Assembly: GCA_035079385.1 (NCBI GenBank)
Contig: JAVHKY010000015.1
Span: 248,001 to 312,000, forward strand
Direction of reading: 5' to 3'
Source: Aspidiotus rigidus
Taxonomy: Eukaryota; Arthropoda; Insecta; Hemiptera; Diaspididae
Length of the DNA stretch: 64,000 nucleotides
In this document: piece after piece, positions 47,701-58,589 of the stretch
Numbering within the stretch: position 1 is the first letter of the stretch
Layout: each line of letters begins with the position of its first letter
Position numbers and translations under genes: made by a program
Notes under the pieces: generated by a model
The model's input: only the letters and a program-made list of their open reading frames with translations
What the model was told of the DNA's origin: nothing
The model's database searches: none

Positions 47701-48139
47701 AAGTGCCCAATTACCAACCGTATTGGATCATAGACTCTCACTACACAAAGGAGGCCAATCGAGTCGAGCGAAAGGTCCCTGAAGGCTAGTCAGTGGTGCG
47801 GCCATTAAACATCCCTCGCTATTATGTATATAAATTTCTTTGTGAATGTCCGCACTCGCTCCCACCCTTTCGACATTTTTAATGTCTTTACTGGCACCCA
47901 ACCCTAATTTGACCAATCGAAAACCGCGATCCGAGTTGCATCACTCCACCCCCTGGACACGATCCAGAAGTATGTGAGTCCGAGATCGAGTTTTTCATTC
48001 TTAGCATATACTGTACATTAAATTATGTATATTAGGCTATACTGGCTGGAAATTAGGGCTGAACAAGGCTCGAATTAGCCGTAAATTGATTTTTCAGTGG
48101 TCCCGTGGATTTCCTAAAACAATGTTGTCGCAGAAAGAG

Positions 48140-48315
48140 GTTTCTGGATGTTTGAGAACCCAATCACGAGTTCGTATTTGGATCTCAACTTGGGGATAGT
48201 CGACAACCCAATCACGAACTATATTAGATCATAAACTTTTACTAGACCAAGGAGGAGGCCGGACGAGTTGAGCGAGTGAGCCCTGAAGGCTATTCAATGC
48301 TGCGGCTATTAACAG
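48140..48315. mobile_element. Decayed second terminus of the fold-back family
   Basis: TTGAGAACCCAATCACGAGT, GGATCTCAACTT, a TTAGATCATAAACTTTTACT segment and GAGGCCGGACGAGTTGAGCG followed by CTGCGGCTATTAACA correspond in order to the right terminus at 47640-47815. It ends near 48310 next to a TTTA microsatellite (48329-48354). Confidence 0.65.
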
Positions 48316-48533
48316 TTTCCTCTATATGTATTTATTTATTTATTTATTTATTTTAGTTACTTTCTTCCTTTCTTTCTCTCTTTATATGATAAGGGGGCAA
48401 GGAAATGTTGCCAAGTACACTTTTATAATGTGTAGGTGGGGAAAGGAAATTTTTAAAAAGAACCTATTCTATAGGGCACTTCTTGAGAAATTCGTCGTGC
48501 GCTATTCGCCATATTTCTGAAAAAAGATAAAAA

Positions 48534-49436
48534 TTTTAACAGAAATCCTGCTCTATAGGGATAGTTGAAGTTCACGTACTATCACATACAACAAACTCAC
48601 AAAAATTTCAAATTCTTCAAGATTCCAATGACAAACCTCATTACTAAAACAAATTCAACCCATAGAGCAGGTTCCCTGCGGTCCTGAAGCCTCTGTTTCA
48701 CTTGGTATCCACCACGGGTGAACCTCTCAGTGCTGATCAGTTTAGCATGCAGTATACTGAACTAGTTGACCTAACTTCTATAATACTGGACTAACAAAGG
48801 AGGCGAACTTGCGGAGCGAGTGAGCTCTGAGAGCTTGTTATGGTTAGCATATAGTACTGAGAGCCGGTCAGTCAGCCTGATTTACAGTATATTAGACTAA
48901 GAAGGGGATGAACAAGCAAGGCAAGCGAGTCCCTTAGAGCTAATAAACTTAGCATACCCTATACTCTATCTCGTAGTAGGCTATATTAGACTTACGCGTA
49001 TACTAGCCTAAGGATCCAAAAGTTGAGTCAGGCTCATACTAGACCCGCATATATACAGTATACTGGACATAGATTAGGCTGAGAAGGGGGCAAACTTATC
49101 AGCCTAACATACAGTATACTATACTTATGCTATGCTATTTTTTGAGAAGCTGTTCCATGAAATTTTACTTGCAATCCAAAAATGGGAGCGAACGAGTGAG
49201 TGGAACATGGAGCAAGTGAGACTCCTAGAGCTAGTCAGCTTAGAATACAGTATACTCAGGGCTTTCAGCCTAGCTTACAGTTACCTATAGTACTCGTATA
49301 CTAGGCTAAGGATCCCAAAGCTAATCAGCTTGACATACACTATATTGAATGTGTGAGACGGAATGTCGGACTTTGGCCGCACGGCGCACGGCATATTTTT
49401 CAAAAAAGTCCCCATAGAACAGGTTCCCTGTTAAAA
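48534..49436. mobile_element. About 900-bp segment bounded by inverted hairpin termini, containing module B
   Basis: The left boundary reads TTTTAACAGAAATCCTGCTC, then TATAGGG. The right boundary reads CCCCATAGAACAGGTTCCCT then GTTAAAA (49418-49432 palindrome). A further palindrome GCAGGTTCCCTGC is at 48667-48679. In between, module B (CTAAGAAGGGGGCGAAC, AGCGAGTGAG, then AGAGCTAGTCAGCTTAGCAT, ACAGTATACT) is repeated about five times with decay. It could be a non-autonomous element; no frame. Confidence 0.5.
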
Positions 49437-49471
49437 CTTTTCTGGTGACGGGATATACGAGAAAATTAGAT

Positions 49472-49493
49472 GCCATTGCAGGACTGCAATGGC
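49472..49493. repeat. Perfect 9-bp hairpin GCCATTGCA/TGCAATGGC
   Basis: A four-base loop separates exact 9-bp arms, preceded by AAAATTAGAT. The same stem with a different loop and the same AATTAGA neighbour occurs at 57684-57706. Confidence 0.7.
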
Positions 49494-49559
49494 TGTCCCG
49501 AGTCCCCTAGAGCCTGAAGTTTTTCCAAGTCCTGACAATCATGACGTGACAACTTGAAC

Positions 49560-49860
49560 GCGCTACAATTTCAAGGAAGACGCCGTCTTTCCAAGTCCCC
49601 CTCCTATCATAAATAGCTCGGTGGTGGGAATTTTTCCAAGTCCCCTTCCTGTCATATATGGCTGAAGGGTCGAAATTTTTCCAAGTCCTCCTCCTACCAT
49701 ATATAGCTCGGAGGCAGGAATTTTTCCAAGTCCCCCTCCTATCATATATAGCTCGGAGCTAGGAATTTTTCCAAGTCACCTTCCTGTCATATATGTCTGG
49801 AGGATCGAAATTTTTCCAAGTCCTCCTCCTACCATATATAGCTCGGAGGTAGGAATTGAC
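49560..49860. repeat. Tandem CT-rich module A, about seven units of about 42 bp
   Basis: Units alternate between TCCAAGTCCCCCTCCTATCA with ATATAGCTCGGAG and a variant TCCTGTCATATATGGCTGAA; each ends in AATTTTT. Minus-strand frames give MIGGGLGKIP-type repeats, which are a by-product. Confidence 0.85.
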
Positions 49861-49980
49861 ATGTTCCATGTCTTTTCTCTCGCCGGACCCCGATTTTGAA
49901 ACTTGCGAGTACACCCCCCCCCCCCCGTCAAGAGAAATCTCTACCCTGTGGGTGATTCAGAAATTCGCGAGTACACCCCG
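49857..49980. repeat. Left member of an inverted pair with 54420-54560
   Basis: CTCTCGCCGGACCCCGATTT, GCGAGTACACC, a C-run (about 49915-49926), AAGAGAAATCTCTACC and GGGTGATTCAGAAA are found in reverse order and strand at 54420-54560. Another part of the same pair is 50860-50940 against 54110-54190. Confidence 0.75.
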
Positions 49981-50311
49981 CGTAATAATAATAATTAATA
50001 ATAAATAAATAAATAAATAATTAAATAATTAAATATTTAAATAATTATTTAATTGAATAATTAAATAAATAAATAAATAATAAAATAATTAAATAATTAA
50101 ATAAATAAATGATTAAATAATTAATATAATTAATATTCCAATACAACAGCGAGATCGCTCGTTCGCCCCACGAAAGTTGATACCTCAAAATATAGAATAC
50201 CCACAATTACCTCAAAATATTTCTCATACGAGACTTATACGACGCCAAGATAGGTAAAGGGGTAAACGAATAATATCTCACGAACACTTGACCTAGTACA
50301 AGAATTAATAA

Positions 50312-50371
<60 letters not shown>

Positions 50372-50581
50372 ATTAAATAATTAAATAATTAAATAAATAA
50401 AAGCTGGATAGTCGAAATTTTTCCAAGTCCCCTAGACTTGAAGTGTCACATACCATTCCAATACAACAGCGAGTTCGCGCTACCTCGTATTTCTCATAGA
50501 AGACTTATACGACGCCAAGATAGGTAAAGGGGTAAACGAATAATATCTCACGAACACTTGACCTAGTACAAGAATTAATAA

Positions 50582-50645
<64 letters not shown>

Positions 50646-50845
50646 ATTAAATAATTAAATAATTAAATAAATAAAAGCTGGATAGTCGAAATTTTTCCAA
50701 GTCCCCTAGACTTGAAGTGTCACATACCATTCCAATACAACAGCGAGTTCGCGCTACCTCGTATTTCTCATAGAAGACTTATACGACGCCAAGATAGGTA
50801 AGGGGGTAAACGAATAATATCTCACGAACACTTGACCTAGTAGAA
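49981..50845. repeat. AAAT microsatellites and three tandem copies of a roughly 275-320 bp unit
   Basis: The unit contains CCATTCCAATACAACAGCGA, GACTTATACGACGCCAAGAT, AGGTAAAGGGGTAAACGAAT, CTTGACCTAGTACAAGAATT, then (AAAT)n, then AGCTGGATAGTCGAAATTTT. Copies begin near 50133, 50454 and 50728. The last two are almost identical, the first diverged. Confidence 0.9.
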
Positions 50846-50929
50846 GCCTAGACTGAAATATTTCAAGATGACTGATAAAATATAAAAGACATGGAACATG
50901 ATTTTCATTTATTTGGCTATACCAGAAAA

Positions 50930-51185
50930 TTTTTTTTCCATGTCCCCTTCCTGTCATATATGTCTGGAGGATCGAAACTTTTCCAAGTCCTCCTCCTACC
51001 ATATATAGCTCGGAGGCAGGAATTTTTCTAAGTCCCCCTCCTATCATACATAGCTCGGAGCTAGGAATTTTTCCAAGTCCCCTTCCCCTCTCCGTGACGT
51101 CATCAACCTCGCTCGCGCTCGCGGACGAAAATTTCCTGGAAGTACTCCCCAACAAAAGGGATAGCGGGTTCCCCGCTAAAAACGG
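50930..51185. repeat. Module A units ending in a GC-version hairpin
   Basis: Three module A units are followed by a GCGCTCGCGGACG segment, TCCCCAACAAAAGGGATAGC and the palindrome AGCGGGTTCCCCGCT (51163-51177), then AAAA. The order matches 57960-58180. Confidence 0.75.
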
Positions 51186-53220
51186 CTTCACATCTATACT
51201 TATACTTCAACCGTTCGATTGTCAGTCCGATAAATAATGACGAACATTCTTCAATCTCGTAATTCATGCTTAGCGGACAATGCTGTCAAGTTCATGATGG
51301 CGTCTAAGCCTTAAGTAAAATGTGAGACCAACTGGTTTCTGTCACTATCCTCATTTCTACCAGTATACCTAGTCATAATAATATCTCGTATGACATATAC
51401 GACAGATGAGGCGCATTTTTCTCGAAAAATCATCGATCGTGTTTTCAAAATACTCTCTACTTATTTACCAACTTCGACTCGCTACATAAATCTTGGATTA
51501 GGTTTCGTTTAGTTTTTTTTTTTTTTTTTTCTAATTGTATGTTTCCACCATCGGAGAACAATAATGCGAAGTTATTGCGAAAATACAATTTCAACAACGA
51601 ACTCGCGACGTTTCATTCAAGGCTGAAAGTTAAACAAAGAACACGCGAGTTTTTTTTTCCGATTCGACGCGGCTACCTTAGCTTTCTGCAATGATGGAAA
51701 CAGTGCAAGAAAATTGAGACGAGTCGACGAGAAAAGTGAGAAAAAAGTATGTCACGCTCGTACGGAAATGAACAAATGCACTTCGGAATGAATTCTCACT
51801 TTCGACTTCCAAGTTTTCTTTCAACGTTATTACGGGCCAGTAGGTTATTCACCATTTTTGACACGTGAGTCACACGTGCATTTGAAAAATGGGCTGAGAT
51901 CCCATTCGGTGAATTCGTTCGTATAAAATTACAACGTTATACAGTTTTTTCTGTCGGGTGTAAAAAAGTGTGTAATGCGGCCAGAGGTGCAACGTTCGTT
52001 TTATTCGCCCTCGTACGTATCTGCAAAACAGTAGTCTTATTTCTGCCTGCCTATTTTTTTTTTCCTATACAACTAAGCAAATACACGAATTGACAAACGT
52101 TTTTTCGGTTCGCTGCTTGCTAGGCTGATTGTCTACCGCTATAAGCAGAGTCGAATGTTGGTACTCAGCCAAGGTTAGCAAAAATCTTTTCTCTATGGCA
52201 CGCTTCAATCTACTCTGTTTTGTATAGAATTTATGCAGAGTGCTAGGCTAAAAATCTTTCTACCTCGGATCCTGCGACGCGAGCTCGTGAAATTCTTACG
52301 CGTTCATTCTTCGACTTGCAGTGCAAGGGAATTTCGTACTGCCATTGCCTATAATCGGCTTCGCGAATTGGTTTTTTCGTTTTCGCCGGTCAATTACGGA
52401 CAAGTGCTAACGTGAACGGTTCATTTTAAATGCCGCAATCGTTAAACGTGCCAATAATGATATCGAAGGCGAATACGGTGTGCTGTGTCGTTGATCGTAA
52501 GAGTATCTGTTCGAGAGTGCAGTGTGGTGTTTCTTGTCGGTAAAACTTCTTACAAAATAATCGTCGAATTGGTGAATTTTGTATCGAATTCGATTGAGTT
52601 GAAAGATGTGGAGTGATAACATTGTCTGTGAACTATCGGAATTATGTTGTTGAACGATGGTCCAGAAAATTCTTCGCATCGAGAGCTGGTAAGTTGGCTT
52701 ACATAGCTTACAATACAGTCATACTTGAAAAAAGGTCGAACATTTTTGTTGGCCTCGGGCCTTTAGACTTCCTCACTCTCTTATCGTATCTTCTGCTTTC
52801 TCTCTCATGAGCTCGTCCAACTTTTTCATTAGCTTCTTGCTTCCCTTACGTCATTTCAAGAGATACGCGGATTGAGATGACCTGAATGTAATGTAGGTAC
52901 ATGTATAATAGATGTAAGAATTTGAAAAATTTCGAAATTTTTACTGGTGTACCTGAAAATTCTCTTTTCACGTTCTCCAGTGCGGTATCTGGAAAAATTT
53001 TCAGAGGAGGTTATAAGTAGTGACATTCTTGTTGAAGCAAAGTTCTAACTTCTCACGAAAATAAAATAAAGATCGTCGAAAGCATCCCCATACGACCTTA
53101 CGCCCACATCCCCCTTACCCCGATGAACATTAACTACGATAAGACTGCTTCAATTACGTCATAGGTTGGGCAATTATCAGTACTTGCTAATCTGAAGGAT
53201 CTAGAATGGGCAATCGAAAG
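51186..53220. other. Single-copy, CpG-containing sequence; possible promoter and 5' exon ending at 52690
   Basis: This is the longest stretch in the right half without recognisable repeats. A strong donor GCTG/GTAAGT lies at 52690. The sequence before it (about 52200-52690) is CpG-richer than the surroundings and could be a non-coding first exon of a + strand gene. No coding frame of interest is seen; this is only a suggestion. Confidence 0.3.
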
Positions 53221-53229
53221 GAGAAAGGG

Positions 53230-53690
53230 TACACCACCCTCTAGGTACTTGCGGAATTCTTTGTTCCGTGTTACGAAATATTAAACAGATACAGTAAAAA
53301 TCAATCAATGGGGAAAAACATGCTTCTTGACTGGAAGTGATGGTCCAGTCAATAAAGATGAAAAAATGACAATTATGGGCCATAAATGTGACGGAAGGTT
53401 TTTCTTTTATAATTTGCTCAAGATGACCCCCTGATTAAAATACCGATAAGTCCTACACGCTCTGCCTCCCGCAAAGTCCCGCCGCAGCTCGCTTTATTCC
53501 CGAAATTCAGTTTTTCGCAATTTTCTCGAAAACTAAGCCTTCTAGGGAAAACAGTTTCAAACAAAAGTTGTTCCTCGTAAAATTTCCTATAAGATTCACT
53601 ATTCATTTGTTACCTTACGTCCATTGGTTGGTCTTAAAATTGCCATTTAATTACTTCATTTTGTTCGTACGAGTCATTTTTTTTTTTTAT
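53230..53690. repeat. Dispersed repeat family E (copy 1)
   Basis: AATGTGACGGAAGGTTTTTC, a TAAAATACCGATAAGTCCTA segment, CAATTTTCTCGAAAACTAAG, AACAAAAGTTGTTCCTCGTA and AAATTTCCTATAAGAT occur here. In reverse they occur at 58590-59010. A 155-bp part of the family is inserted in the MITE at 38077-38231. Confidence 0.75.
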
Positions 53691-53715
53691 AAACCGTTTA
53701 CTAGAAAAAAAAAAA

Positions 53716-54080
53716 AAGATTTTATAAAATTCAAGTCGCCAGAACTAATGAAACACATTGAATTCATAAGCAATTCTTAGGGAGACACAAGAATTTACAT
53801 ACAATAGCTGTAAGATTCATTATTATGTAGGAATATCGTCCTTTATTAGAAGAACTCATTTTTCATTTGTACTTGTAAGTAGGACTATGAAAAAGATTTT
53901 ATAAAATTCAAGACACCAAAGTTGATCCAGAACTAAAGAAACACATTGAATTCATATCCAATTCTTAGGGAGACACGAGAATTCACATACAATAGCAGTA
54001 AGATCCATCATTATGTAGGAATATTGTCCTTTATTAGAAGAACTCATTTTTCATTTGTACTTGTAGGACTATGAAAAAAA
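53716..54080. repeat. Two tandem copies of a 176-bp unit
   Basis: AAAGATTTTATAAAATTCAA, a CACATTGAATTCATA segment, TTCTTAGGGAGACAC and GTCCTTTATTAGAAGAACTC appear twice, about 176 bp apart, with about 90% similarity. Confidence 0.85.
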
Positions 54081-54109
54081 TAATTAAGTAAAAATTAATT
54101 TTTAAAAAG

Positions 54110-54560
54110 ATGAAAATAATTAAAACAATTTCAAAAATTTTCTGGCGTAGCCAAATAAATGAAGATCATGTTACATGTCTTTATATTTCATTAGTCAACT
54201 TGTATACTGTATATTAGGAATGAGGCCTAGTATACTAAGCTAGTATCCGCTCGTTCGCCCCCTTCTTCGTCTAGTATAAGTATATTCAGAATAAGCTAGT
54301 ATACTGTATATTAGGTCTGGGTTTCATAGCCCTTCTCGATGGGTCCGCTCGTTCGCCTCCTTCTTTGTCCAATATAAGTCTAGTTTAGAGCTAGTATATA
54401 AAGCTAGTGTAGTATGAAGCACGCTGGGTGTACTCGCAAGTTTCTGAATCACCCACGAGGTAGAGATTTGCACGGACGCACGGTCTCTCTTGATGGGGGG
54501 GGGGGGTGTACTCGCGAGTTTCAAAATCGGGGTCCGGCGAGAGAAACGACATGTAACATG
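54110..54560. repeat. Right member of the inverted pair, with module B
   Basis: Carries CTGGCGTAGCCAAATAAATG, two module B units (CGCTCGTTCGCCCCCTTCTT type, on the minus strand) and the GTACTCGC...G-run...CTCGCGAG segment. It is the reversed counterpart of 49857-50940. Confidence 0.7.
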
Positions 54561-54615
54561 TCAAAAAAGAAACAAACAAAAAAAAAAGAAAAAAAATACA
54601 TGAAGAAAATACGGG

Positions 54616-56742
54616 TTATGAATATAGGGCTTCGACCGAAGAGTCATTTCGCCCGATGATGAGGTAGAAGACAGGGAGAAGCAAGTGGATTAGATAGTGA
54701 GGGTAGGAGAGAGAATTTAAGAATGAGTAAAGAGCAGGAAAGACAGAGAAGTTGGTGATATGGAGGAAATTGAGTGCAGCGAAAGGGCGTTGAATATTAG
54801 AGTTGATAAGTGAAGAGTGGAGTGTTTTTTGTTGAGTGGTAAGATGTGGACATTGAAAAAGAATATGGTTTAAGTCGGCCGCTATCTTGTCTTGCGGATG
54901 AAAAGGACAATCAGGAGATATATTTAGTAAAAATTTTGCTAAATTGTACGGGAGCCTGTTGTGATCGAATCGAAGTCTGCAAATTGAGACAGTGAATTTT
55001 CGGTTGACGTAGTTTGACAATATGTACCAGGGATGAGTGGGAATTGAGTTTTTCTAGATGGACGTATTGGGGTGAGAGGGAAATGTTTTCCAAGTAGTGT
55101 CTTTGCCATTTTTCTTCGTTTTCTTCTCGGGCTATGCCTAAGAGGAAATTTGCACTAATGATTGAGTATTTAGCGGCAGACTGCGAGGAGCAAGCCGCAT
55201 CAACTCGTTCATTGCCCTCAATTCCCTTGTGGCTGGGGACCCACATAAAAGAAGTGCTGATGTTCTTAGAGTGAAGTAGATGTTGGAGGAGGAAGCGAGT
55301 GTTAATGATAGTGGGGCTGATATTGTGACTGTAGGGTGATCCTATGATTGCATGAAGGGCCGAGAGAGAATCTGAAGCGATAAGGATTTGGTTATGCGGA
55401 GAAGAAGAAGGATTAGATTGAGATACGAAGTTAAGAGGCATGAAAATAGCAGCAACTTCGCAGTTATAGGACGAGGATCCGGGGCAAATTTGGAAGTTCC
55501 TTACAACTCCCGAAAAGGAGTCGTAGAAGGCCGCACCGCAACCGGAAGTCATCTTTTGAGCCATCGGTGTATATGATACGGTAATCACGGAATTGAGTTT
55601 CAATTAATTCGGCAAATTGTAGCGGTATGGCAACCTTGTGTTTCCGTGTCAAAATTTCTAACGGCCAACGATGAAAAATTTCGAAATAGGTGAGGTATTG
55701 GTAAGGATAGCCATCTATCGATGGGAGCGAGTGTAGGAGTTTGGAATATTTTTTTATAATGCGAGATAGCAAAGGTTTTTTGGAGGGGATGAAGCGCCAA
55801 TTACGAGAGATATTCGAAAAGGAGAGAATGAGCTTTCTATTTGTCCAGGAGGCCGAGCGAGTACAATATTTTTGTGTAAGATATATTTTACGGAGTTGTA
55901 AGGGAGGAATTTTTGCTTCAGCTTCCATAGCAACAATTGGTGTTGTTTTTATGGCTCCTAAAATGTAGCGAAGGGCCTGATTTTGAAGTACGTCGAGTTT
56001 TTTCAGACAAGAGGGAGCAGCGGAACCGAAGAGGAAGGCCCCGTATTCCATTTTACTACGAATAATGGCTTCATATAGCATCGACAGGATGATGGGATCA
56101 CCACCCCATTCGGTGCTAGACAAGGCTTGAAGGATGTACATGGCCTGAGAGCATTTGGTATGAAGGAAGGAAATATGAATGTTCCATGTAAGACGACTGG
56201 CCTAAGTACTTGAAGAAGGAACAATTTGGGATTTGTGCGTCCTTGAGGAAAGTACACGCATCCGCAAGGGTGTAGGCTCTTAAGGAAAACAGAACAAAAA
56301 CGCATTTTGGAATGGATAAACTCAGGAGTAGTTGGTCTAGTTTGTTTTGGAGGACGGATAAGGTGTTAGTGACGAGTAGAGTGGTGGTGGCAACTTGAGA
56401 ATCCAAGTCATCAGCAAAGGAAAGTATGGTAGCTGGTGAACGTATGTTTAAAACAGTGAGGATATAACTTATAGATTAAATAAGATAGGGCTCAGGGGCG
56501 AGCCTAGGGGAAGACCTAAGTAATTTATCCTAGTTATTGGAGGATAGTTAGCATGAGTGAATGTAAACGTTTGAGGAGACATCAATTTGAGAATGAAAGT
56601 AGAGAAATGAGGGGGAATATTCAGATTTTGTAGAGTTTGACGCAAAATTGGTAATCTGACACTGGGAAAAGCGGAATGGATGTCTATGAAAAAGGCGTTC
56701 AAGTGTTGTTTGTCTATAAAAGCCTGATATGTGTCACTGACG
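54616..56742 (-). pseudogene. 5'-truncated non-LTR retrotransposon with RT, RNase H and terminal CCHC-like motif
   Basis: On the minus strand, reading from 56742: SDTYQAF and FFIDIHSAFPSV (RT fingers, catalytic D), GLPLGSPLSPILFNL (56469-56515), then SFADDLD (catalytic FADD, 56407-56418). The RT-RNase H linker follows, with LQNQALRYILGAIKTTP. RNase H starts with IYTDGSKDDF (first Asp), a frameshift follows, then CEVAAI (Glu), SDSLSALHAI (Asp) and WVPSHKGIEGNERVD (His, Asp). The C-terminus has a C-x3-H...H-x4-C pattern near 54860-54910. RT followed by C-terminal RNase H points to the I/R1-related group. Stops and frameshifts at about 56460, 56200, 55500 and 54960 make it inactive, yet all catalytic residues are still readable, so it is fairly young. 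The endonuclease and ORF1 are missing. Confidence 0.9.
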
Positions 56743-57060
56743 AATTATAATGACAGTTTTGGTTCAATTTTTGCGTTTTTTGTAGTTTTTCCAAAAATTA
56801 AGAAAATAATTTCATAGAAGAAAACTTCCTCAGTACTAACTTGAGGTGATTTTGTACATCTATTGGTTGGTTAAAAAATGGCGAATTTTTTGTACACGTA
56901 AGCTATTTGTAGTATTTCAAAAAATCATATTCTTGGTTTAAGAATTTTCTATGTAATCAAAAATAGTTACACACATCATTATGGCTACAAAACATTCCGC
57001 CCCTCAAATGATTACTGAATGAAAAGATTCTTATGGTCTAGAGATAGGAAAGTGGAATCA
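56743..57060. other. Short AT-rich spacer related to repeat family E
   Basis: CATCTATTGGTTGGTTAAAA resembles CGTCCATTGGTTGGTCTTAA at 53620. No gene. Confidence 0.4.
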
Positions 57061-58335
57061 TCACTTATTCGGGGAAGGAGGTAGCTTGTTTGGCGGCTGG
57101 ATCAACAGCGTCATGTTCGAAGAGGTCAACGTGCCTGGGGATCCATTAGATGAAGATTATTTGCGTGTTAATTGAGTCTAAATTGTCAAGTGTGAGAGGG
57201 ATGCATTGGGTCAGATTTGTATGATTCTGTAAGGGAGTGCAATGAAGAGAGAAATTTGTCGTTCGGGGGTAATCGGAGGAGGTGGATGAGGCAGGTGAAT
57301 AAGCTCATAGGTTCGGCTGTAAATATGGAACCTATGTTGTGGATGCGTTGTGAAACTATTTCCCAGTCGACTGAGTATACGTAGGCTGCTTTATTGGATG
57401 TTTTAGAACCGCTGGAGAGGCAAAGTGTGCAGTGCGAATATTCTTGAAATAGTTTCCTGGTGTGTAAAGTATAAACAATTTCGTCGGATTTGCGATCTTC
57501 CGTAAGGTCGAGAGTATTTTAGGTTGAGGGAGAGTTTAAAGAGGGGAAGTCGAATGTAAAGGTTGTAGTGGATTGAATCGGAGACGAATATGTTTGGTGG
57601 GTGAATGGTTGTTGTTAAGTAGAAAGATTTGTTTGTTAGTTGATAGTTGTGGAAATCGGAAGACAGAGGATAAAAAATTAGAAGCCATTGCAGACGTTGC
57701 AATGGCAGCGGGGAACCCGCAATTCCTTAACTCGACCTCTCAGGTGGTGTGGAACTGAGTTGATAATCTTGTCATATAATTCAAATCGAAATTATCATTC
57801 TACATACCCTCCTATCATATATAGCTCGAAAGTCACGATTCTTCCAAGTCCCCCTCCTATCATATATAGCTCGAGTCTCAAAATTTTTCTAAGTTTTTGG
57901 TTGGATGGCGGACGGTAGCTCGAAAGTCAAAATTCTTCCAAGTCCCCCCCCCCCCCCTTATTATATATAGCTCGAGACTTGAAATTCTTCCAAGTCCCCC
58001 TCCTATCATATATAGCTCGAGACTTGAAATTCTTCTAAGTCCCTCTCCTATCATATATAGCTCGAGACTCGAAATTCTTCTAAGTCCCATAACCTAACCT
58101 AACCTGCGGATGCGGACGCGGACGTTTTCTGAGGATGTAATCTCCTAACAAAATGGATAGCGGGTTCCCCGCTAAAAAATGGAGGAGTCTTCGAAAGAGG
58201 TGGGGAGGTTCTAAGGGCTCTGTGCATAGGCCATGCTTAGAGTTAGCACGATAAGCTCCCAGGGTAATCCTGAGAGAGGACGTTTGGTTGGTGTCGAGTA
58301 AGTCGAAGACAGTTTCATTACCCGAATTGTAACTT
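57061..58335 (-). pseudogene. Second, more decayed LINE copy, split by a module insertion
   Basis: From 58335 down on the minus strand: VFDLLDTNQTSSLRITLGAY and PPHLFRRLLHF, which match the RT-RNase H linker. Then an inserted segment at 57707-58173. Then AYVYSVDWEI and GSIFTAEPMSLF (RNase H start and Glu motif), a KFLSSLHSL segment, and IPRHVDLFEHDAVD (the counterpart of WVPSHKGIEGNERVD) near 57100-57160. Several core residues are replaced (YTDGS reads YSVDW), so it is older than the copy at 54616-56742. Confidence 0.65.
57707..58173. mobile_element. 467-bp module element with palindromic ends inserted in the second LINE copy
   Basis: The left end has AGCGGGGAACCCGC (57707-57720) and the right end AGCGGGTTCCCCGCT (58159-58173), which are inverted relative to each other and each self-complementary. 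The interior has five module A units and CCTAACCTAACC with GCGGATGCGGACGCGGACG. LINE sequence resumes on both sides. Confidence 0.6.
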
Positions 58336-58589
58336 CAAATCAGGAATCAATGACACTGAATCCACAAATATCCCAATACTAGGGATCTTATGATCGCGGA
58401 ACCAACGAGTAAACCGAGCGCACAGGCAGTGTAGAACTTACAGGCACTGATCTCGCCCACATTCGAGTTCACTTCTTGGAATCTCTGTTTAGTACATTCA
58501 TGCTTATTACTACCTCGACGTGGACCAATGAGAGCTCTAGAATAATTATTTTGAATTTTTTAAAATATTTGGATTGATTATTGGAAGAA
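58336..58589. other. Unassigned sequence
   Basis: Nothing recognised. Confidence 0.3.

Larger units (their letters stand above)
44288..47856. mobile_element. Fold-back (FB-like) transposon built from 48-bp tandem units
   Basis: Terminal inverted repeats start AGTGCGGAC(G/A)TTCACAAAG and continue through GAAATTTATAT, ATAGCGAGGGATGTTTTAAT, GGCCGCA and a CCTCCTTTGTGTAGT segment. They enter tandem 48-bp units on both sides in mirror order. The first three units of each arm are matching variants (GAGATCTAAGAACGAATTCG, then CAAATCCTCATTGG, then CAGAAACAAATTCATGACTG). Orientation switches near 47190. This architecture, long TIRs composed of short tandem repeats, is that of Drosophila-type FB elements. 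No target duplication was seen. The left TIR is interrupted at about 44320-44625. Confidence 0.8.

Noticed and set aside
49563..51191. Gly-rich MIGGGLGKIP repeat frames on the minus strand
   Set aside because: Direct result of the CT-rich module; the same occurs at 57878-58090 and 63760-63942.
58089..58105. CCTAACCTAACC, the complement of the insect telomere repeat
   Set aside because: Only about three units, inside a dispersed module; too short to call interstitial telomere sequence.
51163..58173. Helitron 3' end (hairpin followed by CTRR)
   Set aside because: CTAA follows the stem only in the GC version and overlaps the stem; no TC start or A/T insertion signature seen.
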